NCBI GenBank assembly: GCA_021156245.1
Contig: JAJNBO010000223.1
Coordinates: 1-8,147 of the forward strand
Length of the DNA: 8,147 bases
Direction of reading: 5' to 3'
DNA from: Ramlibacter sp.
GTDB taxonomy: Bacteria; Pseudomonadota; Gammaproteobacteria; Burkholderiales; Burkholderiaceae_C
A program made the translations under genes and the position numbers. This document shows, one piece after another, positions 1 through 7,435 of the stretch (within the stretch, counting starts at the first letter, position 1; each line of letters starts with the position of its first letter). The notes under the pieces were generated by a model. It had not been told where the DNA came from, ran no database searches, and was given only the letters and a program-made list of their open reading frames with translations.

Positions 1-624
1 GATCGTCTCTGGGGCGTGCCGCAGCGCGCGGACTACCACCCCGAAGTGGACACGGGCGTGCACAACATGATGGTGCTCGACATGAGCGCGCGGCTGGCCG
101 CGCCGCTGCCGGTGCGCTTTGCCTGCCTGACGCACGACCTGGGAAAGGGGACCACGCCGGCGGAGATCCTGCCCAGGCACATCGGCCACGAGAAGCGCAG
201 CGCCAAGCTGCTGCAGACCGTGTGCAACCGCCTGCGCGTGCCCAATGAATGTCGCGAGCTGGCCGACGTCGTGGCGCGCGAGCACGGCAACATCCATCGC
301 AGCGGCGAGTTCGGGGCGGCCGCCATCGTGCGGCTGCTGGAGCGGTGCGACGCCTTCCGCAAGCCGCAGCGCTTCGATCTGGTGCTGCTCGCGTGCGAGT
401 GCGATGCGCGTGGCCGCCTGGGGTTCGAGGAACGCGCCTATCCCCAGCGCCAGCGGCTGCTGGGCGCCCTGCAAGCCGCACAGCAGGTGTCGACAGCGAC
501 CATCGCGCAAGCAGCTCGCGAGCAGGGACTGGACGGGCCGAGGATCGGCGAGCGCATCCAGCAGGCGCGCACCGAGGCGGTGGCCGCCGCGCTCGATCAG
601 CCCAGCAGCGCGAGCGCCGCGTAG
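1..624 (+). CDS. cca: CCA-adding enzyme (tRNA nucleotidyltransferase), C-terminal part
   Basis: This is the last 207 residues of the multifunctional CCA-adding enzyme, which builds or repairs the 3' CCA end of tRNAs in the cytoplasm. The reading frame is open from the first base, so the N-terminal nucleotidyltransferase head lies outside the window. The visible part matches the proteobacterial long form. It has a Y-HPEVDTGVH-NMMVLDM segment, then the HD motif in LTHDLGKGTTPAE, a GHEKRSAKLL helix, CNRLRVPNE, and the KPQRFD and CDARGR-GFE segments typical of the family's C-terminus. In the long form the HD domain carries phosphohydrolase activity, which is family knowledge. The stop (TAG, 622-624) lies inside the 3' end of the convergent ROK gene, a 28-bp tail-to-tail overlap, so there is no room for a separate terminator. 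The identification is secure. Confidence 0.95.
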   Translation, partial: DRLWGVPQRADYHPEVDTGVHNMMVLDMSARLAAPLPVRFACLTHDLGKGTTPAEILPRHIGHEKRSAKLLQTVCNRLRVPNECRELADVVAREHGNIHRSGEFGAAAIVRLLERCDAFRKPQRFDLVLLACECDARGRLGFEERAYPQRQRLLGALQAAQQVSTATIAQAAREQGLDGPRIGERIQQARTEAVAAALDQPSSASAA

Positions 625-1520
625 TCGCCGACGCGTTCGGCCAGCCCCGCGGGCACCAGCTCGAACCCGTCGGTCAGCGCGGGCAGTTTCCCTCGCACCT
701 GCGCCTGCAGGCGCGGCAGGAGGTAGTCGACGTTGTTGGTGAACACGCTGCCGCCCAGGCTGATGCGCTGGAGATCCAGCACCACGACGACGTTGTACAG
801 CGCGCGCCCCATCACGCGGCACAGTTCATCGACCTTCTGCGAGGCCACGGCATCTCCCGCGCGCGCCTGCTGCAGCAAGGTCGCGGCGTCCGCGCCGAAA
901 CGGCGGGCCACGGCGTTGCCGGCGACGAGCGCCTCGAGGTCGCCGATGTTGCCGCAGCCGCAGAGGGCGTCGTCGTTGTCGCTGACGAACATGTGGCCGC
1001 CGTGGCCGGCGTTGCCGTTCTTGCCGCGCAGCACCCGGCCGTCGACGCAGAAACCCATGCCGACGCCGGTGCTCCAGGTGACGTAGCCGCAGTGCTCGTA
1101 CCCTTGCAGCGCGCCCCAGCGGCGCTCGGCCTCCAGCGCGCCGATGCAGTCGTTCTCGACGCGCACTTCCGTGAAACGGCGGCGCAGGGGCTCCTCGAGC
1201 GTGGCGGTCATCCAGTCGTTGGGCAGTCCGCGCGCCGGGCCGGCGAGGCCGCCGCAGATGTTGGGGCTGGCCAGTTCGACCATGCCTGCTTTCAGCACGA
1301 AAGGTCCAGCCGAGGAGACGCCGGCGCGCTGGACGCGCGACGGGTCGACACCCAGTTCCGCGCAGGCCTCGTCCGTCATGCGGATCACCTGGTGCGCGAG
1401 CGCGTCGTTGTCGCCGGTTTTCGCGGTGGGTTCGCTGCGGCGGGCCAGCAGATCGAGGCCGGCTCCGGTGTTCAGGCTGACGGCCACCTTGGTGCCGCCG
1501 ATGTCGATGCAGGCTTTCAT
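597..1520 (-). CDS. Divergent ROK-family sugar kinase-like protein
   Basis: A 307-residue ROK-family protein, a cytoplasmic ATP-dependent sugar kinase by family. Visible motifs are the N-terminal phosphate loop DIGGTK (residues 6-11), the catalytic-base region VENDC with Asp124, STGVGMG (150-156) for nucleotide binding, and a C-terminal SLGGSV segment. There is no N-terminal helix-turn-helix and the length fits a kinase rather than a NagC-type repressor. Two signature positions are changed: the ExGH sugar-binding motif reads HGGH (173-176), and the zinc motif CxCGxxGCxE reads CGCGNIGDLE (187-196), with Asp in place of the third Cys. I start it at ATG 1518-1520, because an in-frame upstream extension would lie inside the preceding gene. 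The upstream DUF2905 stop is only 4 bases away, which suggests cotranscription; the ribosome binding site is weak. The substrate is unknown. It may be a kinase with altered specificity or a non-catalytic sensor. Confidence 0.85.
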   Translation of the reverse strand: MKACIDIGGTKVAVSLNTGAGLDLLARRSEPTAKTGDNDALAHQVIRMTDEACAELGVDPSRVQRAGVSSAGPFVLKAGMVELASPNICGGLAGPARGLPNDWMTATLEEPLRRRFTEVRVENDCIGALEAERRWGALQGYEHCGYVTWSTGVGMGFCVDGRVLRGKNGNAGHGGHMFVSDNDDALCGCGNIGDLEALVAGNAVARRFGADAATLLQQARAGDAVASQKVDELCRVMGRALYNVVVVLDLQRISLGGSVFTNNVDYLLPRLQAQVRGKLPALTDGFELVPAGLAERVGDYAALALLG

Positions 1521-1524
1521 CGGT

Positions 1525-1719
1525 TCACAGGAATTTCGCGATTCCCGCTGCAAGGAGGCTCAGCAGGATGGTGGACGTGAACGGCAGGAACATGGCCCGG
1601 CCGAACAGCTTGAAGCGCAGGTCGCCGGGCAGCCGCCCGAAGCCGAGTTTCTGCAGCGCGGGTGCGAACCAGCTGATCAGCACCAGCGCGAGGAACACGA
1701 CGATCATCCAGCGGATCAT
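1525..1719 (-). CDS. DUF2905 small membrane protein
   Basis: A 64-residue protein that I recognise as the DUF2905 family from its pattern: an N-terminal hydrophobic helix (about residues 5-20), a central L-x-x-LGFGRLPGDLRF stretch, then FLPFTST followed by a second hydrophobic helix (about 48-62). Two inner-membrane segments joined by a short basic loop are expected. The family's function is not known. ATG at 1717-1719 gives the family's usual short length; the same frame stays open far upstream, but that extension is arginine-rich shadow sequence inside the oxidoreductase gene. The gene sits 37 bases after the oxidoreductase stop and 4 bases before the ROK start. No Shine-Dalgarno sequence is visible, and a weak -10-like TACACT lies 6 bases upstream of the ATG. 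It is probably a housekeeping gene carried in the operon rather than a pathway enzyme. Confidence 0.85.
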   Translation of the reverse strand: MIRWMIVVFLALVLISWFAPALQKLGFGRLPGDLRFKLFGRAMFLPFTSTILLSLLAAGIAKFL

Positions 1720-1725
1720 GTGCCC

Positions 1726-1731
1726 AGTGTA
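1726..1731 (-). promoter_or_regulatory. Possible -10 element for a leaderless DUF2905 transcript
   Basis: On the - strand TACACT stands 6 bases before the DUF2905 start codon, matching four of six bases of the TATAAT consensus including the conserved first TA and last T. If used, transcription would begin at or next to the ATG, which would agree with the lack of a Shine-Dalgarno sequence. I see no convincing -35 hexamer at the right distance, so this is tentative. Confidence 0.25.
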
Positions 1732-1756
1732 GGGGAGCACGGAGTCCGCTGGTTCG

Positions 1757-2920
1757 TTACGGGATGCTCGTCCACTTCTCCCGGCTGCGCGCCGAAGCCA
1801 GGACCGCTTCGATGAAGCGCACGCCCCGCGCGCCGACCTGCACGTCGGGGTAGTCGGCCTCCAGCGGCTCCGGTGCCCGGCCGCGGCCATGCGCGCGGAT
1901 CGCCTCGGCCACGCCGAGGTACACGTTGGCGAAGGCCTCGATGAAGCCTTCCGGATGCCCGGGCGGGATGCGGCTCGCGCGCAGCGCCGCCGGATGCAGC
2001 CACGGCGCGCCACGCGTCAGCAGCCGCGGCGGCCCCTCCAGCGGAAAGTGCGTCATGCGGTTGGGATCTTCCTGCCACCACTCGAGCGTGCCCAGCGTGC
2101 CGGACACGCGCAGCCGGAAGCCGTTCTCGATGCCGGTGTTGACCTGCGAAGCGACCATCACCCCGCGGGCACCTCCACGGAAACGCAGCAGCAGGTTGGC
2201 GTCGTCGTCGAGCACGCGTCCCGGCACCAGCGACCCCAGATCGGCGCAGAGGCTCTCGAGCTGCAGGCCGGTGACCGTGGACACCAGGTTCTCGGCGTGC
2301 GACCCGATGTCGCCGATGGCGCCGGCACCGCCGCTTTGCGCGGGGTCGTTGCGCCACGCGGCCTGCTTGTTGCCGTCGGCCTCCACGCGCGTCGCCAGCC
2401 ATCCCTGGTTGTATTCGACGACCACCTTGCGCAGCTCACCCAGTTCCCCCGCGCGCACCATCTCGCGGGCCTGGCGCACCATCGGGTAGCCGCTGTAGTT
2501 GTAGGTGACGCCGAAGACCGTGCCCCTCGCCTTCACCGCCTCCACGAGCTGCGCGGCCTGCTCGCCGGTGTGCACCAGCGGCTTGTCGCACACCACGTGG
2601 AAGCCCGCCTCGACGAAGGCCCTGGCAACGGGGAAGTGAACGTGGTTCGGCGTGACGATCACCACCACGTCCACGCGGCTGGACGTGTCGCGCCGCAACT
2701 CGTCGTCCAGCAGCGATTGCCAGTCCGGATGGATGCGCGCCTCCGCCAGCCCGAGCGCGCGGCCGGAGGCACGCGCCTTGTCAGGGGTGGACGACAGCGC
2801 ACCTGCGACCAGCTCGTATTGCCCGTCGAGCGCCATGGCCTTGCGGTGCACGGCGCCGATGAAAGCGCCCTCCCCGCCGCCGACCATCGCATAGCGCAAC
2901 TTGCGCACCGCTTCGCTCAT
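1757..2920 (-). CDS. Gfo/Idh/MocA family NAD(P)-dependent oxidoreductase
   Basis: A 387-residue cytoplasmic dehydrogenase of the Gfo/Idh/MocA family, which oxidises or reduces sugars, inositols and related polyols with NAD(P). The N-terminal Rossmann fold shows [15 protein letters not shown] (12-26) for the dinucleotide. TPNHVH (90-95) and the signature Lys motif CDKPL (111-115, the EKP-type motif with Asp) follow. The C-terminal substrate domain carries [10 protein letters not shown] with Asp204 and His208 in the usual catalytic positions. The length is normal and the frame is intact. ATG 2918-2920 overlaps the upstream isomerase stop as ATGA, the classic translational-coupling arrangement, and it also has its own GGGAG site (2926-2930, 5-base spacing). 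The pairing with a TIM-barrel isomerase and a CUT2 importer points to catabolism of an imported sugar or cyclitol. The exact substrate cannot be inferred. Confidence 0.92.
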   Translation of the reverse strand: MSEAVRKLRYAMVGGGEGAFIGAVHRKAMALDGQYELVAGALSSTPDKARASGRALGLAEARIHPDWQSLLDDELRRDTSSRVDVVVIVTPNHVHFPVARAFVEAGFHVVCDKPLVHTGEQAAQLVEAVKARGTVFGVTYNYSGYPMVRQAREMVRAGELGELRKVVVEYNQGWLATRVEADGNKQAAWRNDPAQSGGAGAIGDIGSHAENLVSTVTGLQLESLCADLGSLVPGRVLDDDANLLLRFRGGARGVMVASQVNTGIENGFRLRVSGTLGTLEWWQEDPNRMTHFPLEGPPRLLTRGAPWLHPAALRASRIPPGHPEGFIEAFANVYLGVAEAIRAHGRGRAPEPLEADYPDVQVGARGVRFIEAVLASARSREKWTSIP

Positions 2921-3788
2921 CGGTTCTCCCGGCCGAACGCGGCGTCGAAGGCGCCGACGGCGGGCTTGAAATCAAGCCGCTTGCAGAACGCGGCGCTCTC
3001 GGTGGCGCCATGCACCCGGTCCATGCGGCTGTCTTCCCATTCCACCGACAGCGGACCGGCATAGCCGATGTCATTGAGGGCGACGATGATCGATTCGAAG
3101 TCGACCATGCCGCGGCCGACGCTGCGGAAGTCCCAGTTGCGGCGGGCATCGCCGAAGCTGGTGTGGCCGCCGAACACGCCGACCGTGCCGTCGCCCTTGC
3201 CCCACCACACGTCCTTCTCGACGCGATGTCGAAGGCGATCTCGGTGGGATGCACCTCCAGCGCGAAGTTGATGTCTTCCTTCTCGAAGACATCGAGGATG
3301 GGGGTGAAGCGCCTGCCGAAGTCGGCGAAACCTGCATCCCAGAATTCCTGCGTCGTCGGTGGAAACGCATAGGTGGCGTGCCAGATCGACGAGCCGGTGA
3401 AGCCCGTGACGGTCTTGACGCCGAATTTCCTGGCGGCGCGCGCGGTGTCGGCGAGCTCCCTCGCGGCCCGCTGGCGCACGCCCTCCGGGTCGCCGTCCCC
3501 CCACACGTGTGCCGGCAGGATGGACTTGTGGCGCGCATCGATCAGGTCGCACACCGCCTGGCCGACTAGGTGGTTGCCGATCGCCAGCGACGTGAGGCCG
3601 TGCGACTTGAGCAGGGCCCATTTGTCGCGCAGGTAGGCGTCGCTCTTCAACGCCTCCTGCACGTTGAAGTGGTCGCCCCAGCAAGCCAGCTCCAGGCCGT
3701 CGTAGCCCATGCTCTTCGCAAGCGGGGCGAGTTCCGAAAGCGGAAGGTCGGCCCATTGGCCGGTGAACAAGGTGACGGGTCTGGGCAT
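2917..3788 (-). pseudogene. Sugar phosphate isomerase/epimerase, broken by an internal frameshifting deletion
   Basis: This gene encodes a xylose-isomerase-like TIM-barrel protein (IolE/AP-endonuclease-2 superfamily). Frame one gives 190 good residues from [17 protein letters not shown] through GFTGSSIW (129-135) to [13 protein letters not shown], ending near 3219. The family sequence then resumes in another frame at [18 protein letters not shown] (from 3219 downward), followed by a WDFRSVGRG segment, [12 protein letters not shown] and a stop at 2917, 100 residues in all. In intact relatives about 45-50 residues lie between these halves, including the FNxDPSH-type segment with metal-ligand Asp and His. 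Here they are missing and the frames do not join. Read straight on from the ATG, translation would run to 2781, inside the next gene, giving a 335-residue chimera. The start (ATG 3786-3788) has GGAG six bases upstream, and the 3' end overlaps the oxidoreductase start by ATGA. The product is probably inactive unless the assembly is wrong here. Confidence 0.85.
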
Positions 3789-3794
3789 GGACAA

Positions 3795-3798
3795 CTCC
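3795..3798 (-). promoter_or_regulatory. Ribosome binding site that fixes the isomerase start
   Basis: GGAG on the - strand, with 6 bases to the ATG at 3788. It decides between this ATG and an in-frame TTG at 3800, which overlaps the site itself and has no site of its own. The protein starting MPRPVTLF also fits the family's usual N-terminus. Confidence 0.6.
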
Positions 3799-3805
3799 AA
3801 AGCAC

Positions 3806-3900
3806 CGTCATTCCCGCGCAGGCGGGAATCCAGGGCGTTGAGAACTGCGCGCGTGCGCGCAGCCGGGAAGCCCTGGATCCCCGCCTCCGCGGGGATGACG
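3806..3900. repeat. 95-bp inverted-repeat element (REP/MITE-like)
   Basis: Two 31-base arms, 3806-3836 and 3870-3900, are reverse complements at 28 of 31 positions. Each begins with CGTCAT at its outer end. Each arm is itself a small palindrome (left arm ATTCCCGC-4 bases-GCGGGAAT), and the 33-base centre contains another perfect hairpin, CTGCGCGC-GT-GCGCGCAG (3845-3862). The CGTCATTCCCGCG...GGCGGGAATCCAG sequence is a well-known style of dispersed intergenic palindrome in many GC-rich proteobacteria. It occupies almost all of the gap between the binding-protein stop (3905) and the isomerase start (3788). In the operon transcript it would fold into a large hairpin five bases after the stop codon. 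Possible effects are 3'-end protection of the upstream mRNA or partial termination. No transposase or target-site duplication is seen. Confidence 0.85.
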
Positions 3901-3904
3901 CGGG

Positions 3905-4873
3905 TTAGAACGGCGAGTTCGGGAAGTAGAAGTCCTTGGCGTTGGCCTTCGTGATCAGCACCGACGGGACGATGTTGTTCGCGGGCAGCTTGGTGCCCTT
4001 CAGGCGCGCCTCGCCGGTCATCTTGATGGCGTCGTACATGAACTTGGGCGAATAGGACACGTTGGCCTGGATCAGCGGGTCGCTGCCATCCATCAGGGTC
4101 TTGATCGCGCCCTTGGCGCCGGCGCCGCCGAACACCAGCTTGATGTCCTTGCGGTTGGCTTGCTGGATCGCCTTGAGAACGCCCACGGCCATGTCGTCGT
4201 CGGCCGCCCAGACGGCGTCGATCTGCTTGAAGCGGGTCAGGTAGTCCTGCATCACCTTGAAGGCGTCGTCGCGGTTCCAGTTGCCGTGCTTGGCGTCCAG
4301 CACCTTGATGCCGGGATGGTTCTTCATCACGGCATTGAAGGCGTCCATGCGCTCGTTGTCGATGGTGGTGGGGATGCCGCGCAACGCCACGATGTTGCCC
4401 TTGCCGTTCAAGGCCTTGGCCATGTACTCGGCAGGAATCCGGCCGAAAGCCGTGTTGTCGCCGGAGACATAGGCGTCCTGCGCGCTGGTGTCGGTCAGGC
4501 CGCGGTCGACCACCGTGACGTACACGCCTTTGGCCTTGACCTGGGCGACGGGCTTGGTCAGCGCCGCCGACTCGAACGGGAAGACGACCAGCGAAGTGAT
4601 CTTGTTGACCGTCACCAGGTCCTGCAGCTGGTTGGCCTGCTCGGACGCGTTGGCGGCCGTCTTCACGATCACCTGGATGCCGGGGTTCGCCTTCTCCAGG
4701 TCCTTCTTGGCTTCGTTGGCCCAGTACACGGCGCCGGCCATGAAGCTGTGCGTGGCGGCGGGCATGGACACGCCCAGGACTTCCTTCTTGGCTTGCGCCA
4801 GCGCGGGAGCGGCGGCGGCGGCCAGCGTGAGGGCAGCCGCGGTGAGGGCGAGCCGTCGGGTGAGGTGCTTCAT
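3905..4873 (-). CDS. Periplasmic sugar-binding protein of a CUT2 ABC importer
   Basis: A 322-residue substrate-binding protein of the ribose/galactose (RbsB, Peripla_BP_4) type, which captures a sugar in the periplasm and delivers it to the permease. The N-terminus is a clear Sec signal peptide: a positively charged MKHLTRR, a long Ala/Leu core, and a probable signal peptidase I site after APALA or ALAQA (about residue 26-28). The mature protein has the family's two-lobe pattern, including [13 protein letters not shown] near the start, [32 protein letters not shown] (about 134-139), the IDNERMDAF helix and [19 protein letters not shown] 4871-4873 has GGAG (4879-4882) five bases upstream. It follows the permease by 43 bases and is the last gene of the transport set. 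Ligand specificity cannot be read from the sequence; a monosaccharide or polyol is expected. Confidence 0.93.
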   Translation of the reverse strand: MKHLTRRLALTAAALTLAAAAAPALAQAKKEVLGVSMPAATHSFMAGAVYWANEAKKDLEKANPGIQVIVKTAANASEQANQLQDLVTVNKITSLVVFPFESAALTKPVAQVKAKGVYVTVVDRGLTDTSAQDAYVSGDNTAFGRIPAEYMAKALNGKGNIVALRGIPTTIDNERMDAFNAVMKNHPGIKVLDAKHGNWNRDDAFKVMQDYLTRFKQIDAVWAADDDMAVGVLKAIQQANRKDIKLVFGGAGAKGAIKTLMDGSDPLIQANVSYSPKFMYDAIKMTGEARLKGTKLPANNIVPSVLITKANAKDFYFPNSPF

Positions 4874-4916
4874 GTTGTCTCCAGTTGAAAAGTCAGCGGT
4901 AGGGAAAGGAACTGCT

Positions 4917-5915
4917 TCATCGCCGGCCCCGCTGCAGGAAAGCCACGACGATGATGACGAAACCCTGCACCGCAGCGTTCAGGTACACGCTGATGATGCT
5001 GGTGAGGTTGAGGATGTTGCTGATGACCGAGAGCAGGATCGCGCCGACCACCGTGCCGGTGATGCTGCCGGCGCCGCCTTTCAGTGCGGTGCCGCCGACG
5101 ATGACGGCGGCGATGGCTTCCAGCTCCCACAGGAGGCCGGTGGTGGGCGAGGCGGAGCCGAGGCGAGGCACGTACAGCAGCGTGGCGATGCCGACGCACA
5201 GGCCCAGCAGCATGTACGTGAGGATCTTGACCTTGTCGACCGAGACGGCGGCGTAGCGCGCCACCTGCTCGTTGGAGCCGATCGCCTGCACGTAGCGGCC
5301 GAATGCGGTGCGGTTCAGGATGAAGCCGCCCGCCAGCGCCACCACCGCGAACACCCACACGGGGAACGGGATGCCCAGCAGGCTGCGGTAATACACGGGG
5401 CTGTAGACGTCGGCCAAGGCGTTGTCCAAGGTGATCGCGCCCCCGTCGGCGAAGTAGGTGAGGTAGGCGCGAAAGATCCCCAGCGTGCCCAGCGTCACGA
5501 TGAACGGCTCGATGCGCCCTTTGGTGATCAGGAGGCCATGCGCCAGCCCGAACGCCGCGCCCAGCACCAGCGCGAGCAGCATGCCCAACGCGACCACCAT
5601 CACCGGCGACCCCATGGACCCGGCCGCCTTGTTCATCACCAGGATCACGCAGCCGGCGATCAGGGCCGCCATGGAGCCCACCGACAGGTCGATGCCGCCG
5701 CTGATGATGACGAAGCACATGCCCACGGCGATGATGCCGATGAAGGCGGTGCGGGTGAGGACGTTCAGGCCGTTGTCCATCGTGGCGAACTCGCCATTGA
5801 GCAGCGTGCCGGCGATGCACAGCAGCACGAGGCCGACCACGGGGCCGAAGCCGTGCAGCTTGCCCCAGAGGGCGGCGGCGCGCGCGCCGTGCGATTCAGC
5901 GTGTTCCGGTGGCAT
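4917..5915 (-). CDS. CUT2 sugar ABC transporter permease
   Basis: A 332-residue inner-membrane permease of the RbsC/BPD_transp_2 family that forms the sugar channel. Family landmarks are [16 protein letters not shown] (66-81), [13 protein letters not shown] (137-149), the cytoplasmic [20 protein letters not shown] segment (201-220) that contacts the ATPase, and the [17 protein letters not shown] stretch (265-281) before the last helices. About eight to ten hydrophobic segments are visible. The C-terminus ends in basic residues (RGRR), as usual. ATG 5913-5915 lies 20 bases inside the end of the ATPase gene, and an AGGA sequence occurs 11 bases upstream, so the two genes look translationally coupled. 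Only one permease gene is present, consistent with a homodimeric channel. Confidence 0.93.
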   Translation of the reverse strand: MPPEHAESHGARAAALWGKLHGFGPVVGLVLLCIAGTLLNGEFATMDNGLNVLTRTAFIGIIAVGMCFVIISGGIDLSVGSMAALIAGCVILVMNKAAGSMGSPVMVVALGMLLALVLGAAFGLAHGLLITKGRIEPFIVTLGTLGIFRAYLTYFADGGAITLDNALADVYSPVYYRSLLGIPFPVWVFAVVALAGGFILNRTAFGRYVQAIGSNEQVARYAAVSVDKVKILTYMLLGLCVGIATLLYVPRLGSASPTTGLLWELEAIAAVIVGGTALKGGAGSITGTVVGAILLSVISNILNLTSIISVYLNAAVQGFVIIVVAFLQRGRR

Positions 5916-7380
5916 GGGCGATCAGGTCCTCTTCGGTCAGGCGCTCGTCCTGCAGCGTCGCGGTCAGGCGGCCGTTGCGCATCACGGCGACGCGGTGGCA
6001 CAAGCCGATCAGTTCGACCAGCTCGGAAGAAATCACGATGACGGTCTGGCCTTCACGCGCCAGCCGCTGGATCAGGAAATAGATGTCGCGCTTGGCGCCG
6101 ACGTCCACGCCGCGGGTGGGCTCGTCCAGCACCACCACGCGCGGTCGCGGCTGCAGCACCTTGGCCAGCGCCAGCTTCTGCTGGTTGCCGCCGGACAGCG
6201 ACGACGCGCGCTGGCGCAGGTCGCCGGTGCGGATTCCGAAGTCCTGCACCGCTGCCGCCAGCGCCGCCTCCTCGCGCGCCGGCACCAGCCAGGGCCGCGC
6301 GTACTCGCGCAGGTTCATCAGCGTGAGGTTCTCGCGCAGCCCGAAATTCACCAGCAGCCCCTTGCCCTTGCGGTCTTCGCTCAGGTAGGTGATGCCGTGG
6401 TCGGCGGCATCGCGCGGCGTGCGCAACTGCACGGGCCGCCCGGCGACCAGGACTTCGCCGGCACTGGCGCGCCGCAGTCCCAGCAGGCCTTCGAACATCT
6501 CCGTGCGGCCGGCGCCGACCAGCCCCGCGAAACCGAGGATCTCCCCGGGCCGGGCCTCGAAGCTCACGTCCTCCGCCCAGTCCGGCACGCTGAAGCCGCG
6601 GACCTGCAGCAAGGGCGCACCGTCCGGCGCCGGCTCCTTGGGCGGGAACAGGTCGGACAGCTCGCGGCCGACCATCAGGTTGGCCATGTCGTGCCGCGTG
6701 AGTTGCGCCGTCGGCTGGCGGGTGACGAACCGGCCGTCGCGCATCACGACCACTTCGTCGGTCACGCGCTCGACCTCGTCGAGCTTGTGCGAGATGTACA
6801 CCAGCGTCACGCCTTCCGCCTTCAGCTGCGCCATCAACGCGAACAGGCGCTGCGTCTCCCCCGGAGTCAGCGTCGCGGTCGGCTCGTCCATGACCAGGAG
6901 CTTGGCCTTGCGGGCGAGCGCCTTGGCGATCTCCACCAGCTGTTTCTCGGCGACGATCAACTGCCGCACGCGCGTGTCCGGGCTGGCATCCAGCCCCACC
7001 TGGCGCAGCACATCGGCCGCCGCCTGCCGCATCGCGGCGTCATCGAGCATCCAGCCCCGCTTCTTCTCGTGGCCCAGGAAGATGTTCTGGGCGATGGTCA
7101 GGTCTTCCGCGAGATTGAACTCCTGGTGGATCAGCACGATGCCGGCCGCCTCCGCGTCGCGCGAGTTGCGGAACTGCCGCGGCTTGCCGTCCACGATCAC
7201 CTCGCCGCTGGTGGGCTCCAGGTAACCGGACAGGATCTTCATCAGCGTCGACTTGCCCGCGCCGTTCTCTCCCAGCAAGCCGACGACGCGGCCCGGCTCC
7301 AGCACGAAACTCACGCCGTGCAGCACCTGCACCGGGCCGAAGCTGCGCGTGACTTCGCGGAATTCGACGCGCAGGCTCAT
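5896..7380 (-). CDS. Double-domain sugar ABC transporter ATPase (RbsA type)
   Basis: A 494-residue ATPase with two fused nucleotide-binding domains, the usual architecture of CUT2 importers, acting on the cytoplasmic face of the membrane. Domain 1 has Walker [10 protein letters not shown] (37-45), Q-loop Gln86 in IHQEF, a degenerate signature around [12 protein letters not shown] (139-150), Walker B LLVMDEPT (161-168) and H-loop His198. Domain 2 has the family's degenerate Walker [10 protein letters not shown] (286-294), a full LSGGNQQK signature (395-402) and Walker [13 protein letters not shown] (415-426). Its H-loop position reads ISSEL, without His. Such unequal sites are normal for this family, so domain 1 is expected to be the main hydrolytic site in combination with the domain 2 signature. 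I start at ATG 7378-7380 because GGAGG lies 8 bases upstream and the N-terminus [14 protein letters not shown] fits. An 80-residue in-frame upstream extension is arginine-rich and overlaps the ROK gene. Confidence 0.95.
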   Translation of the reverse strand: MSLRVEFREVTRSFGPVQVLHGVSFVLEPGRVVGLLGENGAGKSTLMKILSGYLEPTSGEVIVDGKPRQFRNSRDAEAAGIVLIHQEFNLAEDLTIAQNIFLGHEKKRGWMLDDAAMRQAAADVLRQVGLDASPDTRVRQLIVAEKQLVEIAKALARKAKLLVMDEPTATLTPGETQRLFALMAQLKAEGVTLVYISHKLDEVERVTDEVVVMRDGRFVTRQPTAQLTRHDMANLMVGRELSDLFPPKEPAPDGAPLLQVRGFSVPDWAEDVSFEARPGEILGFAGLVGAGRTEMFEGLLGLRRASAGEVLVAGRPVQLRTPRDAADHGITYLSEDRKGKGLLVNFGLRENLTLMNLREYARPWLVPAREEAALAAAVQDFGIRTGDLRQRASSLSGGNQQKLALAKVLQPRPRVVVLDEPTRGVDVGAKRDIYFLIQRLAREGQTVIVISSELVELIGLCHRVAVMRNGRLTATLQDERLTEEDLIAHATGTR

Positions 7381-7388
7381 TCGGCGAG

Positions 7389-7393
7389 CCTCC
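7389..7393 (-). promoter_or_regulatory. Strong ribosome binding site of the ABC ATPase
   Basis: GGAGG on the - strand, 8 bases before the ATG at 7380. It supports the short start over the long in-frame extension into the ROK gene. The rest of the 55-base gap (7381-7435) contains a CGCTGCG repeat and a CCCCTTGGGG stem (7414-7423), but no clear promoter or terminator. Confidence 0.7.
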
Positions 7394-7435
7394 GCGCTGC
7401 GCGCTGCGGCGTTCCCCTTGGGGCGGCCCGGCGGC

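Noticed and set aside
249..1580. A 443-codon open frame on the + strand running from cca across the ROK gene
   Set aside because: It overlaps cca in another frame and is antisense to the ROK protein; the translation is Arg/Ala/Gly-biased and has no family motifs.
1889..3064. A 391-codon open frame on the + strand opposite the dehydrogenase
   Set aside because: Antisense to an intact Gfo/Idh/MocA gene; it is the complementary-strand shadow created by GC-rich codon use.
3217..3224. Programmed ribosomal frameshifting in the isomerase
   Set aside because: No slippery heptamer or following pseudoknot is apparent, and a segment of family sequence appears to be missing, which a frameshift alone would not explain.
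3806..3900. Inverted repeat read as a CRISPR repeat pair or an intrinsic terminator
   Set aside because: There are only two arms in inverted orientation, not spaced direct repeats, and no T-run follows the hairpin on the - strand, so neither call is supported; some transcription effect remains possible.
4488..6041. A 517-codon open frame on the + strand opposite the permease and binding-protein 5' end
   Set aside because: Low-complexity His/Asp/Gly/Ala-rich translation spanning two well-supported opposite-strand genes; no domain or ribosome binding site supports it.
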